The notes under the pieces are model-generated. The model did not search any database and had not been told where the DNA came from. It saw only the letters and a list, made by a program, of their open reading frames with translations. A stretch of DNA of 64,000 bases, taken from assembly GCA_025698865.1 (NCBI GenBank), contig JAILWQ010000001.1, positions 434,001-498,000 on the forward strand, given 5' to 3'. This document shows, piece after piece, positions 18,933-28,537 of this stretch. Origin of the DNA: Erythrobacter sp. (lineage in GTDB: Bacteria; Pseudomonadota; Alphaproteobacteria; Sphingomonadales; Sphingomonadaceae). Position 1 is the first letter of the stretch, and every line of letters begins with the position of its first letter. The position numbers and the translations under genes were made by a program.

Positions 18933-20952
18933 GCAACTGCGGCAGTTGTCGCGGCTCCGCGCCGTCCGCCGGATACCACAGGTAGAGCGGCACTCCCGCT
19001 GCGCCCTGCCGGGTGAGAAAGGCGGTGATCGCCTCGTCCCGCCGGGTCCAGTCGCCGCGCAGGGTCACCACGCCGGCCCGCGCAAAAGCCGTGCGGACCG
19101 CCTCGCGCTCGATCGCCGCGCTCTCGTTGACCTTGCAGGTCAGGCACCAGTCGGCGGTGAACCAGACGAAGACCGGCCGGCCGGCCCCGCGCGCCTCGGC
19201 CAGCGCTTGCTCGGTGAAGGGCGCGGGATCGTGGATGCTGTCGCTCGCCTCCTCGGCGCGGGGGACAAAGCCGTATTGCATCCCCATCCCGATCAGCAGG
19301 AAGGTGGCGATGCCTGCCGCCGCCCAGCGGCTGCCCGCGCCTCTTAGCCCGCCGAGCATCGCTGCCAGCAGCAATGTCACCACCGCCGCAATGGTTGCCG
19401 CGCCGATCGCGAAAGCACCGCCGCCCATGCGCCAGAGCAGCCACAGCAGCGCGAGCGCGGTCAGCCCCATCGGGACGGCCATCAGCTTGCGGAACGTCGC
19501 CATCCACGCGCCCGGGCGGGGCAGGATCCGGCGCAATGCGGGGACGAAGCCGAGCAACAGGAACGGGAGCGCCAGCCCGAGACCCAGCGCGCCGAACAGC
19601 GCCAGCGCCTGCGCCGTCGGCAACAGCAGTGCCGCCCCCATCGCCGCCGCCATGAACGGCCCGGTGCAGGGCGTCGCGACGAAGGCGGCGAGCAGTCCGG
19701 TTGCGAAACTGCTCGTCTGACCGCGCCCGCCGCGCACGACGAGGCCGGGCAGTTCGAAGGCGCCGGCAAGGTTCGCCGTGATCGCCGTGGCGAGCACCAG
19801 CAGAGCGACGACGACCCAGGGTTCCTGCAACTGGAAGGCCCAGCCGACCTGCTCCCCCGCCGCGCGCAGGGTCAGCAGGAGCCCACCGAGCGCGAGGCAG
19901 GCGAGCACCACGCCGCCCGTATAGGCCAGCGCATCGCGCCGCGCCGCGCTCTCCTCGCCGCCCGCTTTCGCCAATGCCAGCGCCTTGAGGCTGAGGATCG
20001 GGAACACGCATGGCATGATGTTGAGCAACAACCCGCCCGCCAGCGCGCCGAGCAGCGCCAGCCAGAACGCGGGCAGATCGCCGCCGGCCGCCGCGACGGG
20101 TGTGCCCCCCGTCGGCACCTTGCCCGCCCGCGCGGTGAAGCGAATGCCCTCCCCGCCGCCGAAAGACAGGATCGCCTGCAATTCCTCGGGCGCCTCCCCC
20201 AGCCCCAGCGGCACCTCGACGATCAGCATATCGCCGAGCCGCGCGAAGCTCTGCGGCGCGGCGTAGTCAACGAGGTCGAGATTCCCGACGAAGAGATGCG
20301 GATCGCTCAGCGCCACGTCGCGCGGAAGCGGGATCGCCACACGCAGCCTGCCGCCGGAAAGGGCGAATTGTCCCACGCTGTCGAGCAGGGGCGCGATGTC
20401 GGCCCGCCAGCTGCCGAAACGCGCATCGCTCGCCGGCCGTGCCGGATCGATCCGCAGCACCGCGTCCTGCGGCACGCAGACCTTGTCGGTGCAAGCTAGA
20501 TATTGCGCATATAGCGAGATCGGCGGGGCGGCGGCGATATCCGCCCCCTCCGGCACGCGCAGGGGCACCAGCACGGTGTAATCGCCCTTGTAGACATGGT
20601 TCATCAGCCCCGCGACGGTCAGGCGCTGCGGCACGGGATAAAGCGGCTCGCCCGTCTCCCAGCCCTGCGGCAGGGTCCAGTCCAGCGTCATGCCGAGCCC
20701 CGCATCGCCCGGATTGGCCCAGTAGCCGTGCCATTCCTCCGACCGGGGCGAGAAGCGCAGGGCGAGCATCCATTCCGCGCCCGCCTGCGCCGGTCCATCG
20801 GCGACCAGCTCGACCGCCATGTTGGCGCTGCCGAAACGCGTTTCCTGCGCCGCGAGCGGGCTTCCGGACAGCAGGGCGGCAAGCAGGGCCAGCAGCACCG
20901 CGAACCATCCGGCCCGCGCCGTGCGCTGCGCCAATTTCCTTGCCTCGTTCAC
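18886..20952 (-). CDS. DsbD/ScsB-like thiol:disulfide interchange reductase
   Basis: A 688-residue protein starting at GTG 20952 (GAGGG just upstream; the N-terminus is then a signal peptide ending SPLAAQ). Domains: periplasmic N-terminal DsbD-alpha-like domain (residues ~30-270, with YLACTDKVCVPQ carrying two Cys), eight-helix membrane domain (~290-560, with PCVFPILSLK and ATPCTGPFMAAAM, the two membrane cysteines that carry electrons), and a C-terminal thioredoxin domain with Cys603-Leu-Thr-Cys606 (WFTADWCLTCK). It should pass electrons from cytoplasmic thioredoxin to periplasmic disulfide isomerases or cytochrome c maturation proteins. Divergent from the ubiH-family gene with 25 bp between start codons. 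Confidence 0.88.
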   Translation of the reverse strand: MNEARKLAQRTARAGWFAVLLALLAALLSGSPLAAQETRFGSANMAVELVADGPAQAGAEWMLALRFSPRSEEWHGYWANPGDAGLGMTLDWTLPQGWETGEPLYPVPQRLTVAGLMNHVYKGDYTVLVPLRVPEGADIAAAPPISLYAQYLACTDKVCVPQDAVLRIDPARPASDARFGSWRADIAPLLDSVGQFALSGGRLRVAIPLPRDVALSDPHLFVGNLDLVDYAAPQSFARLGDMLIVEVPLGLGEAPEELQAILSFGGGEGIRFTARAGKVPTGGTPVAAAGGDLPAFWLALLGALAGGLLLNIMPCVFPILSLKALALAKAGGEESAARRDALAYTGGVVLACLALGGLLLTLRAAGEQVGWAFQLQEPWVVVALLVLATAITANLAGAFELPGLVVRGGRGQTSSFATGLLAAFVATPCTGPFMAAAMGAALLLPTAQALALFGALGLGLALPFLLLGFVPALRRILPRPGAWMATFRKLMAVPMGLTALALLWLLWRMGGGAFAIGAATIAAVVTLLLAAMLGGLRGAGSRWAAAGIATFLLIGMGMQYGFVPRAEEASDSIHDPAPFTEQALAEARGAGRPVFVWFTADWCLTCKVNESAAIEREAVRTAFARAGVVTLRGDWTRRDEAITAFLTRQGAAGVPLYLWYPADGAEPRQLPQLLTPDLLAGLPGDGTH

Positions 20953-20977
20953 GGCCCTCGCTCTAGGGCGAGCGGCG

Positions 20978-22192
20978 ATGGACAACAAGCGCGACCTCCT
21001 GATCCTGGGCGGCGGCCTCGTCGGCATGACGCTCGCCCTCGCCGCCGCGAAGAAGGGCTTTTCGAGCCACGTGATCGACCGGGCCGACCCGGCCGAGCTG
21101 ACCGCCGAAGGCTTCGACGGGCGCGCCTCGGCGATCTCGACGGCGAGCTGGAATCTCTTCACCAATATCGGCTTGGCCGAAGCGCTGGAGGACCACGCCT
21201 GCCCGATCGCCTCGATCGCGGTGAGCGACCAGATGAAACCGGGCCGGCTCGACTTCCAGCCGGAGCCGCATGAGGGCAGCCTCGGCCGCATGTTCGCCAA
21301 CCGGACGCTGCGTCTCGCCTTGTTCGAGGCGGCACGGGCGGAGCCGCTCATCGCCTGGCATGCGCGCACCGAGATCGCCGCGCGCGAGCGGACCGAGCAT
21401 GGCGTGTCCGCGACCTCCACCGGCGGCGAACGCTTCGAAGCCGCGCTGATGGTCGCCGCCGAGGGGCGCAATTCGCCCACGCGCGGCGAGGCGGGGATCA
21501 AGCTCGCGAAGTGGGAATACGGCCACCGCGCCATCGTCGGCGGGCTGACGCATCAGCGCCCGCACGGCAATGTCGCCTGGGAAATCTTCTACCCCGCCGG
21601 GCCGTTCGCGCTGCTCCCGATGCTCGATGCCGAGGATGGCCGCCATCGCAGCGCGCTCGTCTGGACGGTGGACGAGAGAGATGCGGCGGGCGTGCTCAAG
21701 CTGTCCGACCGCGCCTTCCTCGCCGAGGTCGAGAAGCGCATGGGCAATGTGTTCGGCGCGATCACCGGCGTCGGTCCGCGCGCATCCTTCCCGCTCGGTT
21801 TCCACCATACGGCGAAGATCACCGACCACCGGCTCGCGCTGATCGGGGATGCGGCGCACGGCATCCACCCCATCGCGGGACAGGGCCTCAATCTCGGCCT
21901 GCGCGATGTCGGCGCGCTGGTCGAGGTGCTGGAGGAAGGCGCGCTGCTGGGCCTCGATCCGGGCGATGCGCAGGGTCTTGCCCGTTACGAGCGCTGGCGC
22001 GGGCTCGACAGTTTCATGGTCGCGCTGGCGACCGACGGGCTGACGCGGCTGTTCGGCATTCCCGGCCCCGCCGCCTCGGCGGTTCGCAGGCTCGGCATGT
22101 CGGGCGTGCAGCGTCTGCCCGCTCTCAAGAACTGGTTCATGGACGAGGCGCGCGGCGTCTCGGGCGATCTGCCGGAGCTATTGCGCGGCTGA
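20978..22192 (+). CDS. UbiH/UbiF/Coq6-family FAD monooxygenase
   Basis: A 404-residue flavoprotein hydroxylase. FAD ADP-binding motif LILGGGLVGMTLALAAA (residues 7-23), then DGRASAIS (the UbiH/Coq6 family Arg-containing motif), and the second FAD motif ALIGDAAHGIHPIAGQGLNLGLRD near residue 290. This family hydroxylates the ubiquinone ring at C1, C5 or C6; which position cannot be read here. The cofactor-binding sequence is complete. GGGCGAGCGG precedes ATG 20978. The last 15 bp overlap the end of the convergent mic60-like gene. Confidence 0.88.
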   Translation: MDNKRDLLILGGGLVGMTLALAAAKKGFSSHVIDRADPAELTAEGFDGRASAISTASWNLFTNIGLAEALEDHACPIASIAVSDQMKPGRLDFQPEPHEGSLGRMFANRTLRLALFEAARAEPLIAWHARTEIAARERTEHGVSATSTGGERFEAALMVAAEGRNSPTRGEAGIKLAKWEYGHRAIVGGLTHQRPHGNVAWEIFYPAGPFALLPMLDAEDGRHRSALVWTVDERDAAGVLKLSDRAFLAEVEKRMGNVFGAITGVGPRASFPLGFHHTAKITDHRLALIGDAAHGIHPIAGQGLNLGLRDVGALVEVLEEGALLGLDPGDAQGLARYERWRGLDSFMVALATDGLTRLFGIPGPAASAVRRLGMSGVQRLPALKNWFMDEARGVSGDLPELLRG

Positions 22193-23149
22193 CGCTCCAC
22201 CGGCCTGCATTGGGGTCTGCTCTGGCGCTGGCGCGAGCGCGGGGCTGGCCTGCTCGATCCGTTCGCCCCGCCCGTCCCGCAACATGCGCGGCTCCAGCAC
22301 GGCGGCGGTCTCGATCAGGTCGAGCGCGTTCTGCGCCGCGGCCAGCCGCTCGGCATCGGTGATCCAGCGCTGCGCGCGCGCGGCACCGGGCAACGCCGAG
22401 ACCTCGGCGACCGCCGCATTGATCCGCCCGCTCTGGAGGAACAGGCGCGCCCGGTCGATCCGGCGCTGCGGCTGGGGCGACGGGGTGCTCTCGCGCCGGA
22501 TGACGAACAGGCTCGAAAGCTCGCTCTTCAACCGGTCCCACGAGAAACCGCCATCGTTCTCGGTCAGATCGGGCGCCATGCCGTCGAGCCGGGCGAGCAA
22601 CTGGTCGATGGTGACCGGCTGGCGGCTGGCGGAGATCACCGCCGCCACCGCATTTGGCAGCGCGTCGCCGAAACGCAGCCGCAGCTGGTCGGCGAGATAA
22701 CCCAGTTCCACCCCGCGCTCGACCGCACGGCGCGCGGCGAAGGCGATCAGCAGCCCCTCGGCCCGCGCTGCATTGCCGGCGGCGGCCTGGGACTGGAGGT
22801 CAAGCCGGGCAAGCCGTTGTTCGGCGGCGGCGAGCCGCTGGTCTATCCCGCCCTGCTGTTCGGCCACGCGCTCGACCGCCTCGGCCGCCTCGCTCTGTTC
22901 TTCCTGCGCCTCCATGGCGGCCACGGCACTCGGCGTCGGTGCCGGTCCGCTGGTCGAATCTTCCGCCGCGATCGCGACCGGGGCGCTGGTTTCCGCCGGA
23001 GCTGGAACCGCCTCGCGCTCGTCGAGCCAGCGATACACCCCGTATCCGGTCAGCCCTCCGCCGAGCAGGAAGGCCGCCACCAGAGCGATGAAAATCGGCC
23101 GCATCGAGGCGCGGTTGCGCCGGGTGCCAGTGGTATCGTCCATCCTCAT
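22178..23149 (-). CDS. Alphaproteobacterial mitofilin (Mic60) homologue
   Basis: A 323-residue inner-membrane protein: short cytoplasmic N-terminus, one transmembrane helix (~18-38, IFIALVAAFLLGGGLTGYGVY), an Ala/Glu-rich coiled-coil (~80-150, EAQEEQSEAAEAVERVAEQ) and a C-terminal helical domain containing FSWDRLKSELSSLFVIRRE, the part that resembles the mitofilin signature. Position fits: alphaproteobacterial Mic60 genes lie beside hemC/hemD (established). Mitochondrial Mic60 shapes crista junctions; bacterial relatives bend the inner membrane and contact outer-membrane proteins. The start ATG at 23149 overlaps the hemD stop as ATGA, so translation is coupled; a second ATG lies two codons later. 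Confidence 0.82.
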   Translation of the reverse strand: MRMDDTTGTRRNRASMRPIFIALVAAFLLGGGLTGYGVYRWLDEREAVPAPAETSAPVAIAAEDSTSGPAPTPSAVAAMEAQEEQSEAAEAVERVAEQQGGIDQRLAAAEQRLARLDLQSQAAAGNAARAEGLLIAFAARRAVERGVELGYLADQLRLRFGDALPNAVAAVISASRQPVTIDQLLARLDGMAPDLTENDGGFSWDRLKSELSSLFVIRRESTPSPQPQRRIDRARLFLQSGRINAAVAEVSALPGAARAQRWITDAERLAAAQNALDLIETAAVLEPRMLRDGRGERIEQASPALAPAPEQTPMQAGGASAAQ

Positions 23150-23856
23150 CCGTTCTGCGTTCCCCGAAATCCCCCGGAGCAGTCGGGCAGATCTTGGCAC
23201 AATCGTGTCGCCAATGCCAGCAAGGCGGCATCGTCGGGCGTTTCGGCAATGCAGACCGCGCGCCATCCCGTCCTTGCCGCCTCGGCCACCCGCTGCGAGA
23301 TGGCGCACAGAGCAAAGGCGCTACGTTCACGCTCCAACCGCGCAACCTCTTGATCGAACTGGCGCGCGGTCGCCGCCGAGTGAAGCGCGATCACAGCCTT
23401 TTCGGGCAAGTCGCTTTCGTCCAGACGGAGCGTCCGGTTGCGATAGACCGGAACTTCGACGATCTCGACACCGGGCGGAGGGATCAGATCGACACGCTCC
23501 TCGCCCGTCAGGCGAAGCAGCCGCGCGGGCGGGTCGATCCGGTCGACGACGCCCTGCAACTCGCCCTCGCCCGCAACGCGAATGGCGAACCCGGCCGCGC
23601 GGGCCGCCCGGGCCGTGGCCTCCCCAACGCAGCAAACCGGCAGGTCGCGCAACCGGGCAAGGCCCGCGCCCCCGTGGCGAAACACGTTCGCGCTGCCGAT
23701 AAGAAGAGCGTCGAAGGAGCCCGGCGGCATCTCCCATTCCAGCGGCTCGATCGCGGTCAGCGGCGCGCCCCGGACCTCGAGCCCCATCGCCTTTGCGCGG
23801 GCGGCGCTCGCGCTCCAGCCCGGTTCCGGCCGCAGGAGCACCAGCGGCGCCATCAT
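23146..23856 (-). CDS. hemD: Uroporphyrinogen-III synthase
   Basis: A 236-residue two-domain HemD: LLLRPEPGWSASAARAKAMGLE at the N-terminus, FDALLIGSANVFRHGG for the first nucleotide-fold half, and KAVIALHSAATARQFD plus FALCAISQRVAEAA for the second. Sequence conservation in HemD is low, so the assignment rests on these patches and on the hemC neighbour. It cyclises hydroxymethylbilane to uroporphyrinogen III in haem biosynthesis. ATG 23856 overlaps the hemC stop (ATGA), and its own stop overlaps the mic60-like start the same way. An in-frame reading further upstream inside hemC is not coding. Confidence 0.88.
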   Translation of the reverse strand: MMAPLVLLRPEPGWSASAARAKAMGLEVRGAPLTAIEPLEWEMPPGSFDALLIGSANVFRHGGAGLARLRDLPVCCVGEATARAARAAGFAIRVAGEGELQGVVDRIDPPARLLRLTGEERVDLIPPPGVEIVEVPVYRNRTLRLDESDLPEKAVIALHSAATARQFDQEVARLERERSAFALCAISQRVAEAARTGWRAVCIAETPDDAALLALATRLCQDLPDCSGGFRGTQNG

Positions 23857-24806
23857 GCCGGGCCGGAGAACAGGCGCCGCACCTTGTCCGGTGCGCGCCG
23901 CAGCAGATCGGCGGCCAGAGCCGCGATCGCGCCGTCGCGGCCCTCGCCGATCTCGGTCTCGCCCTCGACACGTTCGGCACCGCATTCGCTGTAGATCGCC
24001 GCGCGCATCCGCATCGGATCCTCGCTCGAGGTCAGCACCGCGACCGGCGTGTGGCAGCTTCCGCCCAGCGCGGCGAGCAGTTCGCGCTCGGCCATCACCT
24101 CCGCATGGCTCGGCAAGTGGTCGATCGCGGCGAGCCATTCGCGGGTCCGCTCGTCATCGGTCCGGCATTCGATCCCGATCGCCGCCTGGGCGGGCGCGGG
24201 CAGCCACTCTTCGGGATCGAGCCGCACGCCGACATCCGCCTCGCCCAGACGGTCGAGCCCGGCGGCGGCGAGAAAGGTCGCGTCCACCTCCCCGCCGGCG
24301 AGCTTGGCCATGCGCGTGGCGACATTGCCGCGAAAGGTCACCACCCGGCAATCGGGGCGGCGGTTGAGCAATTGTGCGGCCCGGCGCGGGGCGCTGGTGC
24401 CGACGATGGCGCCGTGCGGCAGCGCCTCGATCGATGCCGCGCCCAGCAGACGGTCGGCCCGGTCGGCGCGCGGCAGGACCGCGGTGATCGCCAGTTCGAA
24501 CGGGCGGATCGTCTCGACGTCCTTCATCGAATGGACCGCCGCGTCGATGCGGTTTTCCACCAGCCAGCCGTCGAGTTCGCGGGTCCACAGCGCCTTGCCG
24601 CCGATCTCGGCGAGCGGGCGGTCCTGTATCCGGTCGCCGCTGGCCGTCACCGCGACCAGCTCGACCGCGTCCGCATCCCAGCCATGCGCGGCGAGCAGGC
24701 GGGCCTTCGTTTCCTCCGCCTGCGCCATGGCGAGCGGGGAGCGACGGGTGCCGAGGCGCAGCGGCTTGTCGGGTGTCGGGGTGGCGGGCGTGGGGTAGGC
24801 TGGCAT
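23853..24806 (-). CDS. hemC: Hydroxymethylbilane synthase (porphobilinogen deaminase)
   Basis: A 317-residue enzyme. RLGTRRSPLAMAQA (17-30), VHSMKDVE (91-98), the domain-2 segment GTSAPRRAAQL (136-146) and Cys251 in LGGSCHTPVAV, which carries the dipyrromethane cofactor, are all present. It polymerises four porphobilinogens in the cytosol. AAGGCGA precedes ATG 24806; a ~13-residue N-terminal extension precedes the usual start of the fold. First gene of hemC-hemD-mic60, divergent from tsaD with 45 bp between. Confidence 0.96.
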   Translation of the reverse strand: MPAYPTPATPTPDKPLRLGTRRSPLAMAQAEETKARLLAAHGWDADAVELVAVTASGDRIQDRPLAEIGGKALWTRELDGWLVENRIDAAVHSMKDVETIRPFELAITAVLPRADRADRLLGAASIEALPHGAIVGTSAPRRAAQLLNRRPDCRVVTFRGNVATRMAKLAGGEVDATFLAAAGLDRLGEADVGVRLDPEEWLPAPAQAAIGIECRTDDERTREWLAAIDHLPSHAEVMAERELLAALGGSCHTPVAVLTSSEDPMRMRAAIYSECGAERVEGETEIGEGRDGAIAALAADLLRRAPDKVRRLFSGPA

Positions 24807-24851
24807 TGCGTCGCCTTGCCCTAACGCCGTGCGTCGCTAAGGGAAAGCGGG

Positions 24852-25892
24852 ATGGCTGTGGTTCTCGGGATCGAATCGAGCTGCGACGAAACCGCGGCGG
24901 CACTGGTGACCTCTTCACGAGAGGTGCTGAGCCAGCGGATCGCCTCGCAGGACGAGGCGCATGCGCCCTATGGCGGGGTCGTGCCCGAAATCGCCGCGCG
25001 CGCCCATGCCGAGCGTCTGGCACCCATGATCGCCGAGGTGCTGGACAATGCCGGGCTGACCCTCGCCGATTGCGATGCCGTCGCCGCGACCGCCGGGCCG
25101 GGCCTGATCGGCGGGGTGATGGTCGGCCTCGTCAGTGCCAAGGCGCTGGCGATGGCGGGCGAGGTGCCGCTGATCGCGATCAACCACCTCGAAGGCCATG
25201 CACTGAGCCCGCGCCTCACCGATCCGGCGCTCGATTTCCCCTACGCCCTGCTGCTGGTCTCTGGCGGGCACTGCCAGATCCTGCTGATCGAAGGCATCGG
25301 CCGCTATCGCCGCCTCGCAACCACCATCGACGACGCGCTGGGGGAGGCGTTCGACAAGACCGCCAAGATTCTCAAGCTCGGCTTTCCCGGCGGCCCGGCG
25401 GTCGAGCGGCTGGCGCGCGAGGGCGATGCCGCGGCCGTCCCCCTGCCCCGCCCGCTGTTCGGCAGCGCCGAGCCGCATTTCTCCTTCGCCGGGCTCAAGA
25501 GCGCCGTGCTGCGCGCCCACGAGAGCGGGCAGTACGATCCCGCCGACATCGCGGCGAGCTTCCAGCAGGCCGCGCTAGACTGCGTCCTCGACCGGCTTTC
25601 CCGCGCGCTCGACGCCATGGAGCCCGTGCCCGCGCTGGTGGTGGCAGGAGGGGTCGCGGCCAACACTGCGATCCGCGCGGCGCTCCAAGGACTGGCGACG
25701 GCGCGCGGGATGCGTTTCGTCGCCCCGCCGCCGAAGCTGTGCACCGACAATGCGGCGATGATCGCCTGGGCGGGCTGCGAACGCCTCGCCCTTCCCGATT
25801 TCGCGCCCGATCCGCTCGATTTCGTCGCCCGGCCGCGCTGGCCGCTCGATCCCGACGCCGAACCGGCGCGCGGGGCGGGAGTGAAGGCATGA
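24852..25892 (+). CDS. tsaD: tRNA N6-threonylcarbamoyladenosine transferase subunit TsaD
   Basis: A 346-residue ASKHA-fold protein: [15 protein letters not shown] at the start, the metal-binding HAERL motif ([10 protein letters not shown], residues ~54-63), [21 protein letters not shown] and [10 protein letters not shown] in order. With TsaB/C/E it makes t6A37 on ANN-decoding tRNAs, an essential modification. GGGAAAGCGGG precedes ATG 24852. The stop overlaps gpsA as ATGA, a pairing widely seen in alphaproteobacteria. Confidence 0.97.
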   Translation: MAVVLGIESSCDETAAALVTSSREVLSQRIASQDEAHAPYGGVVPEIAARAHAERLAPMIAEVLDNAGLTLADCDAVAATAGPGLIGGVMVGLVSAKALAMAGEVPLIAINHLEGHALSPRLTDPALDFPYALLLVSGGHCQILLIEGIGRYRRLATTIDDALGEAFDKTAKILKLGFPGGPAVERLAREGDAAAVPLPRPLFGSAEPHFSFAGLKSAVLRAHESGQYDPADIAASFQQAALDCVLDRLSRALDAMEPVPALVVAGGVAANTAIRAALQGLATARGMRFVAPPPKLCTDNAAMIAWAGCERLALPDFAPDPLDFVARPRWPLDPDAEPARGAGVKA

Positions 25893-26896
25893 CCCCTCGA
25901 CAGGCGCAGGGCGAGACGATCGGAGTGCTCGGCGCGGGCGCTTGGGGCACGGCGCTGGCGCAGATGCTCGCCAGCGACGGGCGCGACGTCCTGCTCTGGG
26001 CGCGCGAGCCGGCGCTGGTGGACGAGATCAACACCAGCCGCACCAATTCGGCCTACCTGCCCTCCGCCAGCCTCGCGCCGACGATCCGCGCGACCGGCGA
26101 TCTTGCCGCGATGGCCGATCTCGACGTCCTGCTGGTGGTTACGCCCGCCCAGCACATGGACACCGTCCTGCGGCAGATGCCCCGCCATCCGCGCGATCTG
26201 GTGCTGTGCTCCAAGGGGATCGAGGCCTCGAGCGGGCGGCTGATGAACCATGTCGCGCGGGACGCGGCGCCCGGCAGCGACGTGGCTGTACTCTCCGGCC
26301 CGACCTTCGCGCACGAGGTCGCCGACGGCCTCCCGACCGCGGTCACTCTCGCCTGCGGGGGGACCGAGGCGCAATGGCAGCGGCTTGCCCCCGTCGTCGC
26401 GCGACCCGCCTTTCGGCCCTATTATTCGGCGGACGTCACCGGCGCGGAGATCGGCGGGGCGGTGAAGAACGTGCTCGCCATCGCCTGCGGCGTGGTCGAC
26501 GGACTCGGCCTCGGCCAGAATGCGCGGGCGGCGCTGATCGCGCGCGGCTATGCCGAGATGCTGCGTTTCGGCGAAGCGCTGGGGGCCGATGCGGAGACGC
26601 TGGCGGGCCTGTGCGGGCTCGGCGATCTGGTGCTCACCTGCACCTCGACCGCCAGCCGCAATTTCTCGCTCGGCAAGGCGCTCGGCGAAGGCGGCAGCGC
26701 GGAAAGCCTGATGGCCGACCGCCGCACCGTGGCCGAAGGCGCCTTCACCGCCCCCATTCTCGCCCAGCTCGCCGACGATCACGGCATCGCCATGCCGATC
26801 GTGGGCGGGGTCGTCCGCCTGCTCGACGGCGATCCGGCCGACCGCGTGGTCTCCGCCCTGCTCGCCCGCCCGCTCAAGGCCGAGCGCGAGGGCTGA
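25889..26896 (+). CDS. gpsA: Glycerol-3-phosphate dehydrogenase [NAD(P)+]
   Basis: A 335-residue enzyme with the Rossmann motif [16 protein letters not shown] (12-27), [25 protein letters not shown], the catalytic Lys region [29 protein letters not shown] and [11 protein letters not shown]. It makes sn-glycerol-3-phosphate for phospholipids. The ATG overlaps the tsaD stop; the flippase gene begins one base after its own stop, so the three genes form one transcript at least by arrangement. Confidence 0.97.
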   Translation: MTPRQAQGETIGVLGAGAWGTALAQMLASDGRDVLLWAREPALVDEINTSRTNSAYLPSASLAPTIRATGDLAAMADLDVLLVVTPAQHMDTVLRQMPRHPRDLVLCSKGIEASSGRLMNHVARDAAPGSDVAVLSGPTFAHEVADGLPTAVTLACGGTEAQWQRLAPVVARPAFRPYYSADVTGAEIGGAVKNVLAIACGVVDGLGLGQNARAALIARGYAEMLRFGEALGADAETLAGLCGLGDLVLTCTSTASRNFSLGKALGEGGSAESLMADRRTVAEGAFTAPILAQLADDHGIAMPIVGGVVRLLDGDPADRVVSALLARPLKAEREG

Positions 26897-26897
26897 C

Positions 26898-28469
26898 ATG
26901 GCCAGCACGCCGCCGAACCCGCTGGGCACGATGCCGCCCGACGCGCCCGATACCGACCGCCCGGATACCGACCGTGAGGACGGCGACATCGCCGCGCTCG
27001 CCAAGGGCGGGCGGACCAATTTCATCGGCTTCCTGCTGCGGCTGGTCGCGCGCATTCCCTTCCTCTTCATCGCCGGCCGGCTCTACGGCGCGGAAAAGCT
27101 CGGCCTGTTCGCTTCGGCGCTGGTCGTGGTCGAGCTCGTCGCGCTGATATGCTCGATGGGCGAGAAGCGCGGTCTCGCCCAGCGGCTCACCGAGGGAGAG
27201 GAGGACGCGCAGACCAATCTGGTGTTCGACGGCATCCTGCTGGCGACGATCTTTTCCACGATCGCCGCGCTGTTCCTCTATTTCGTGCCCTATCCGATGT
27301 TTCCCGCCGGGCGCTATTCGGAGATCGACCGGCTAATCGTGCTGACGATCCCGGCCTATGCGCTGACCGAGATCGTGCTGGCGGCGCAGGCCTACAAGTT
27401 CGACATCGCCACCACGGTGCGCGCGCGGGCCGTGGTCGAGCCGTGGACGATCTCGATCATGGCCGGCGCGCTGTGGTTCTGGACGCCGGAGGACGGGCTG
27501 ACGCTCGCCTATATCCTGTCGATCTATGCCGGGCTGCTGACGGGGCTGTGGACCTTCCTCAAGACCTACGGCCTGCCGCGCCGCTGGCGGCCGCGTCCGC
27601 GATACATGCTGCGGGTCACCTGGCGCGCCCTGCCGCTCGCCACGGCCGACGCGATCGAATGGGGCACGCGGCGGCTCGATATCTTCATTCTCGGCCTGTT
27701 CGCCGCGCCCGCCGCGGTCGGCGTCTATTACATCGCCCAGCAGGTCGCGAGCCTGCCGCAGAAGCTCAAGACCAGTTTCGAGCCGATCCTCGGCCCCGTC
27801 ATCACCCGCAACCTCGCCGACAGGAACTACGCGGCGATCGCGCGGCAGGTGTGTCAGGTGGGCTTCTGGATCACGGCGATGCAGGCGGGCATCGCGCTGG
27901 CGCTCGGCCTGCCGGGCGAGGCGGTGATGGGTCTGGTCGGGCCGAACTTCGTGGGCGGGACCGGCGCGCTCGGTTTCCTGCTGGCGGCCGAGGTCGTGGC
28001 GGCGACCGCGGTCGTTTCCGAAGCGGCGCTGATCTATGTCGCGCGCGTCCGCAATCTGTGGATCTCGATCGGCACGATCGCGGTCCAGGCCGCGATCACC
28101 GTCGCCCTGATCCTTCTGGTCGAGCGGCTGGGTTATCGCGAGCCGTTCAAGGCCGCCGCCGCTGCCGCCGGGCTGATGATCGCCCTCGGCATCGCCAGCG
28201 TGGTCAAGGCCGTCATGCTGTCGCGCATCCTGCGCCACCCGGTCAACAACTGGCGCTGGGCGGTGATCTGGGCGGCGGCACCCGCGATCGTGGTCGGTTA
28301 TGTGGTGACGCGCCTTCCGGAATGGGTCGAACTCGCGATCGGCATTCCGCTGATCCTCGCCACCTATGGCTGGGTGATCTGGCGGCGAGGCTTCGGGCCG
28401 GAGGACCGGGTCCTGTTCCGCAGCATGAGCAGCGACACGGCGAAAGCGGAGAAGCCCGATGCGGCGTAA
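26898..28469 (+). CDS. Polysaccharide/lipid-linked oligosaccharide flippase (MOP superfamily, Wzx-like)
   Basis: A 523-residue membrane protein. After an acidic, Pro/Asp-rich 40-residue cytoplasmic N-terminus, about 12-14 hydrophobic helices follow. Recognisable MOP features are GGRTNFIGFLLRLVARIPFLFIAGRLYG at helix 1, ADAIEWGTRRLDIFILGLF midway and VYYIAQQVASLPQKLKTSFEPILGPVI. This is the usual lipopolysaccharide-biosynthesis/oligosaccharide flippase layout. No glycosyltransferases adjoin it, so the sugar cargo is unknown. Start codon is one base after the gpsA stop. No other genes for surface polysaccharide lie in the window. Confidence 0.8.
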   Translation: MASTPPNPLGTMPPDAPDTDRPDTDREDGDIAALAKGGRTNFIGFLLRLVARIPFLFIAGRLYGAEKLGLFASALVVVELVALICSMGEKRGLAQRLTEGEEDAQTNLVFDGILLATIFSTIAALFLYFVPYPMFPAGRYSEIDRLIVLTIPAYALTEIVLAAQAYKFDIATTVRARAVVEPWTISIMAGALWFWTPEDGLTLAYILSIYAGLLTGLWTFLKTYGLPRRWRPRPRYMLRVTWRALPLATADAIEWGTRRLDIFILGLFAAPAAVGVYYIAQQVASLPQKLKTSFEPILGPVITRNLADRNYAAIARQVCQVGFWITAMQAGIALALGLPGEAVMGLVGPNFVGGTGALGFLLAAEVVAATAVVSEAALIYVARVRNLWISIGTIAVQAAITVALILLVERLGYREPFKAAAAAAGLMIALGIASVVKAVMLSRILRHPVNNWRWAVIWAAAPAIVVGYVVTRLPEWVELAIGIPLILATYGWVIWRRGFGPEDRVLFRSMSSDTAKAEKPDAA

Positions 28470-28537
28470 GGCGTGCCCGCCGCGCTTTTCGCACAGCCCC
28501 CTTTTGCTGGGACGGCGGGTTGGGTAGGGACCCGCCC

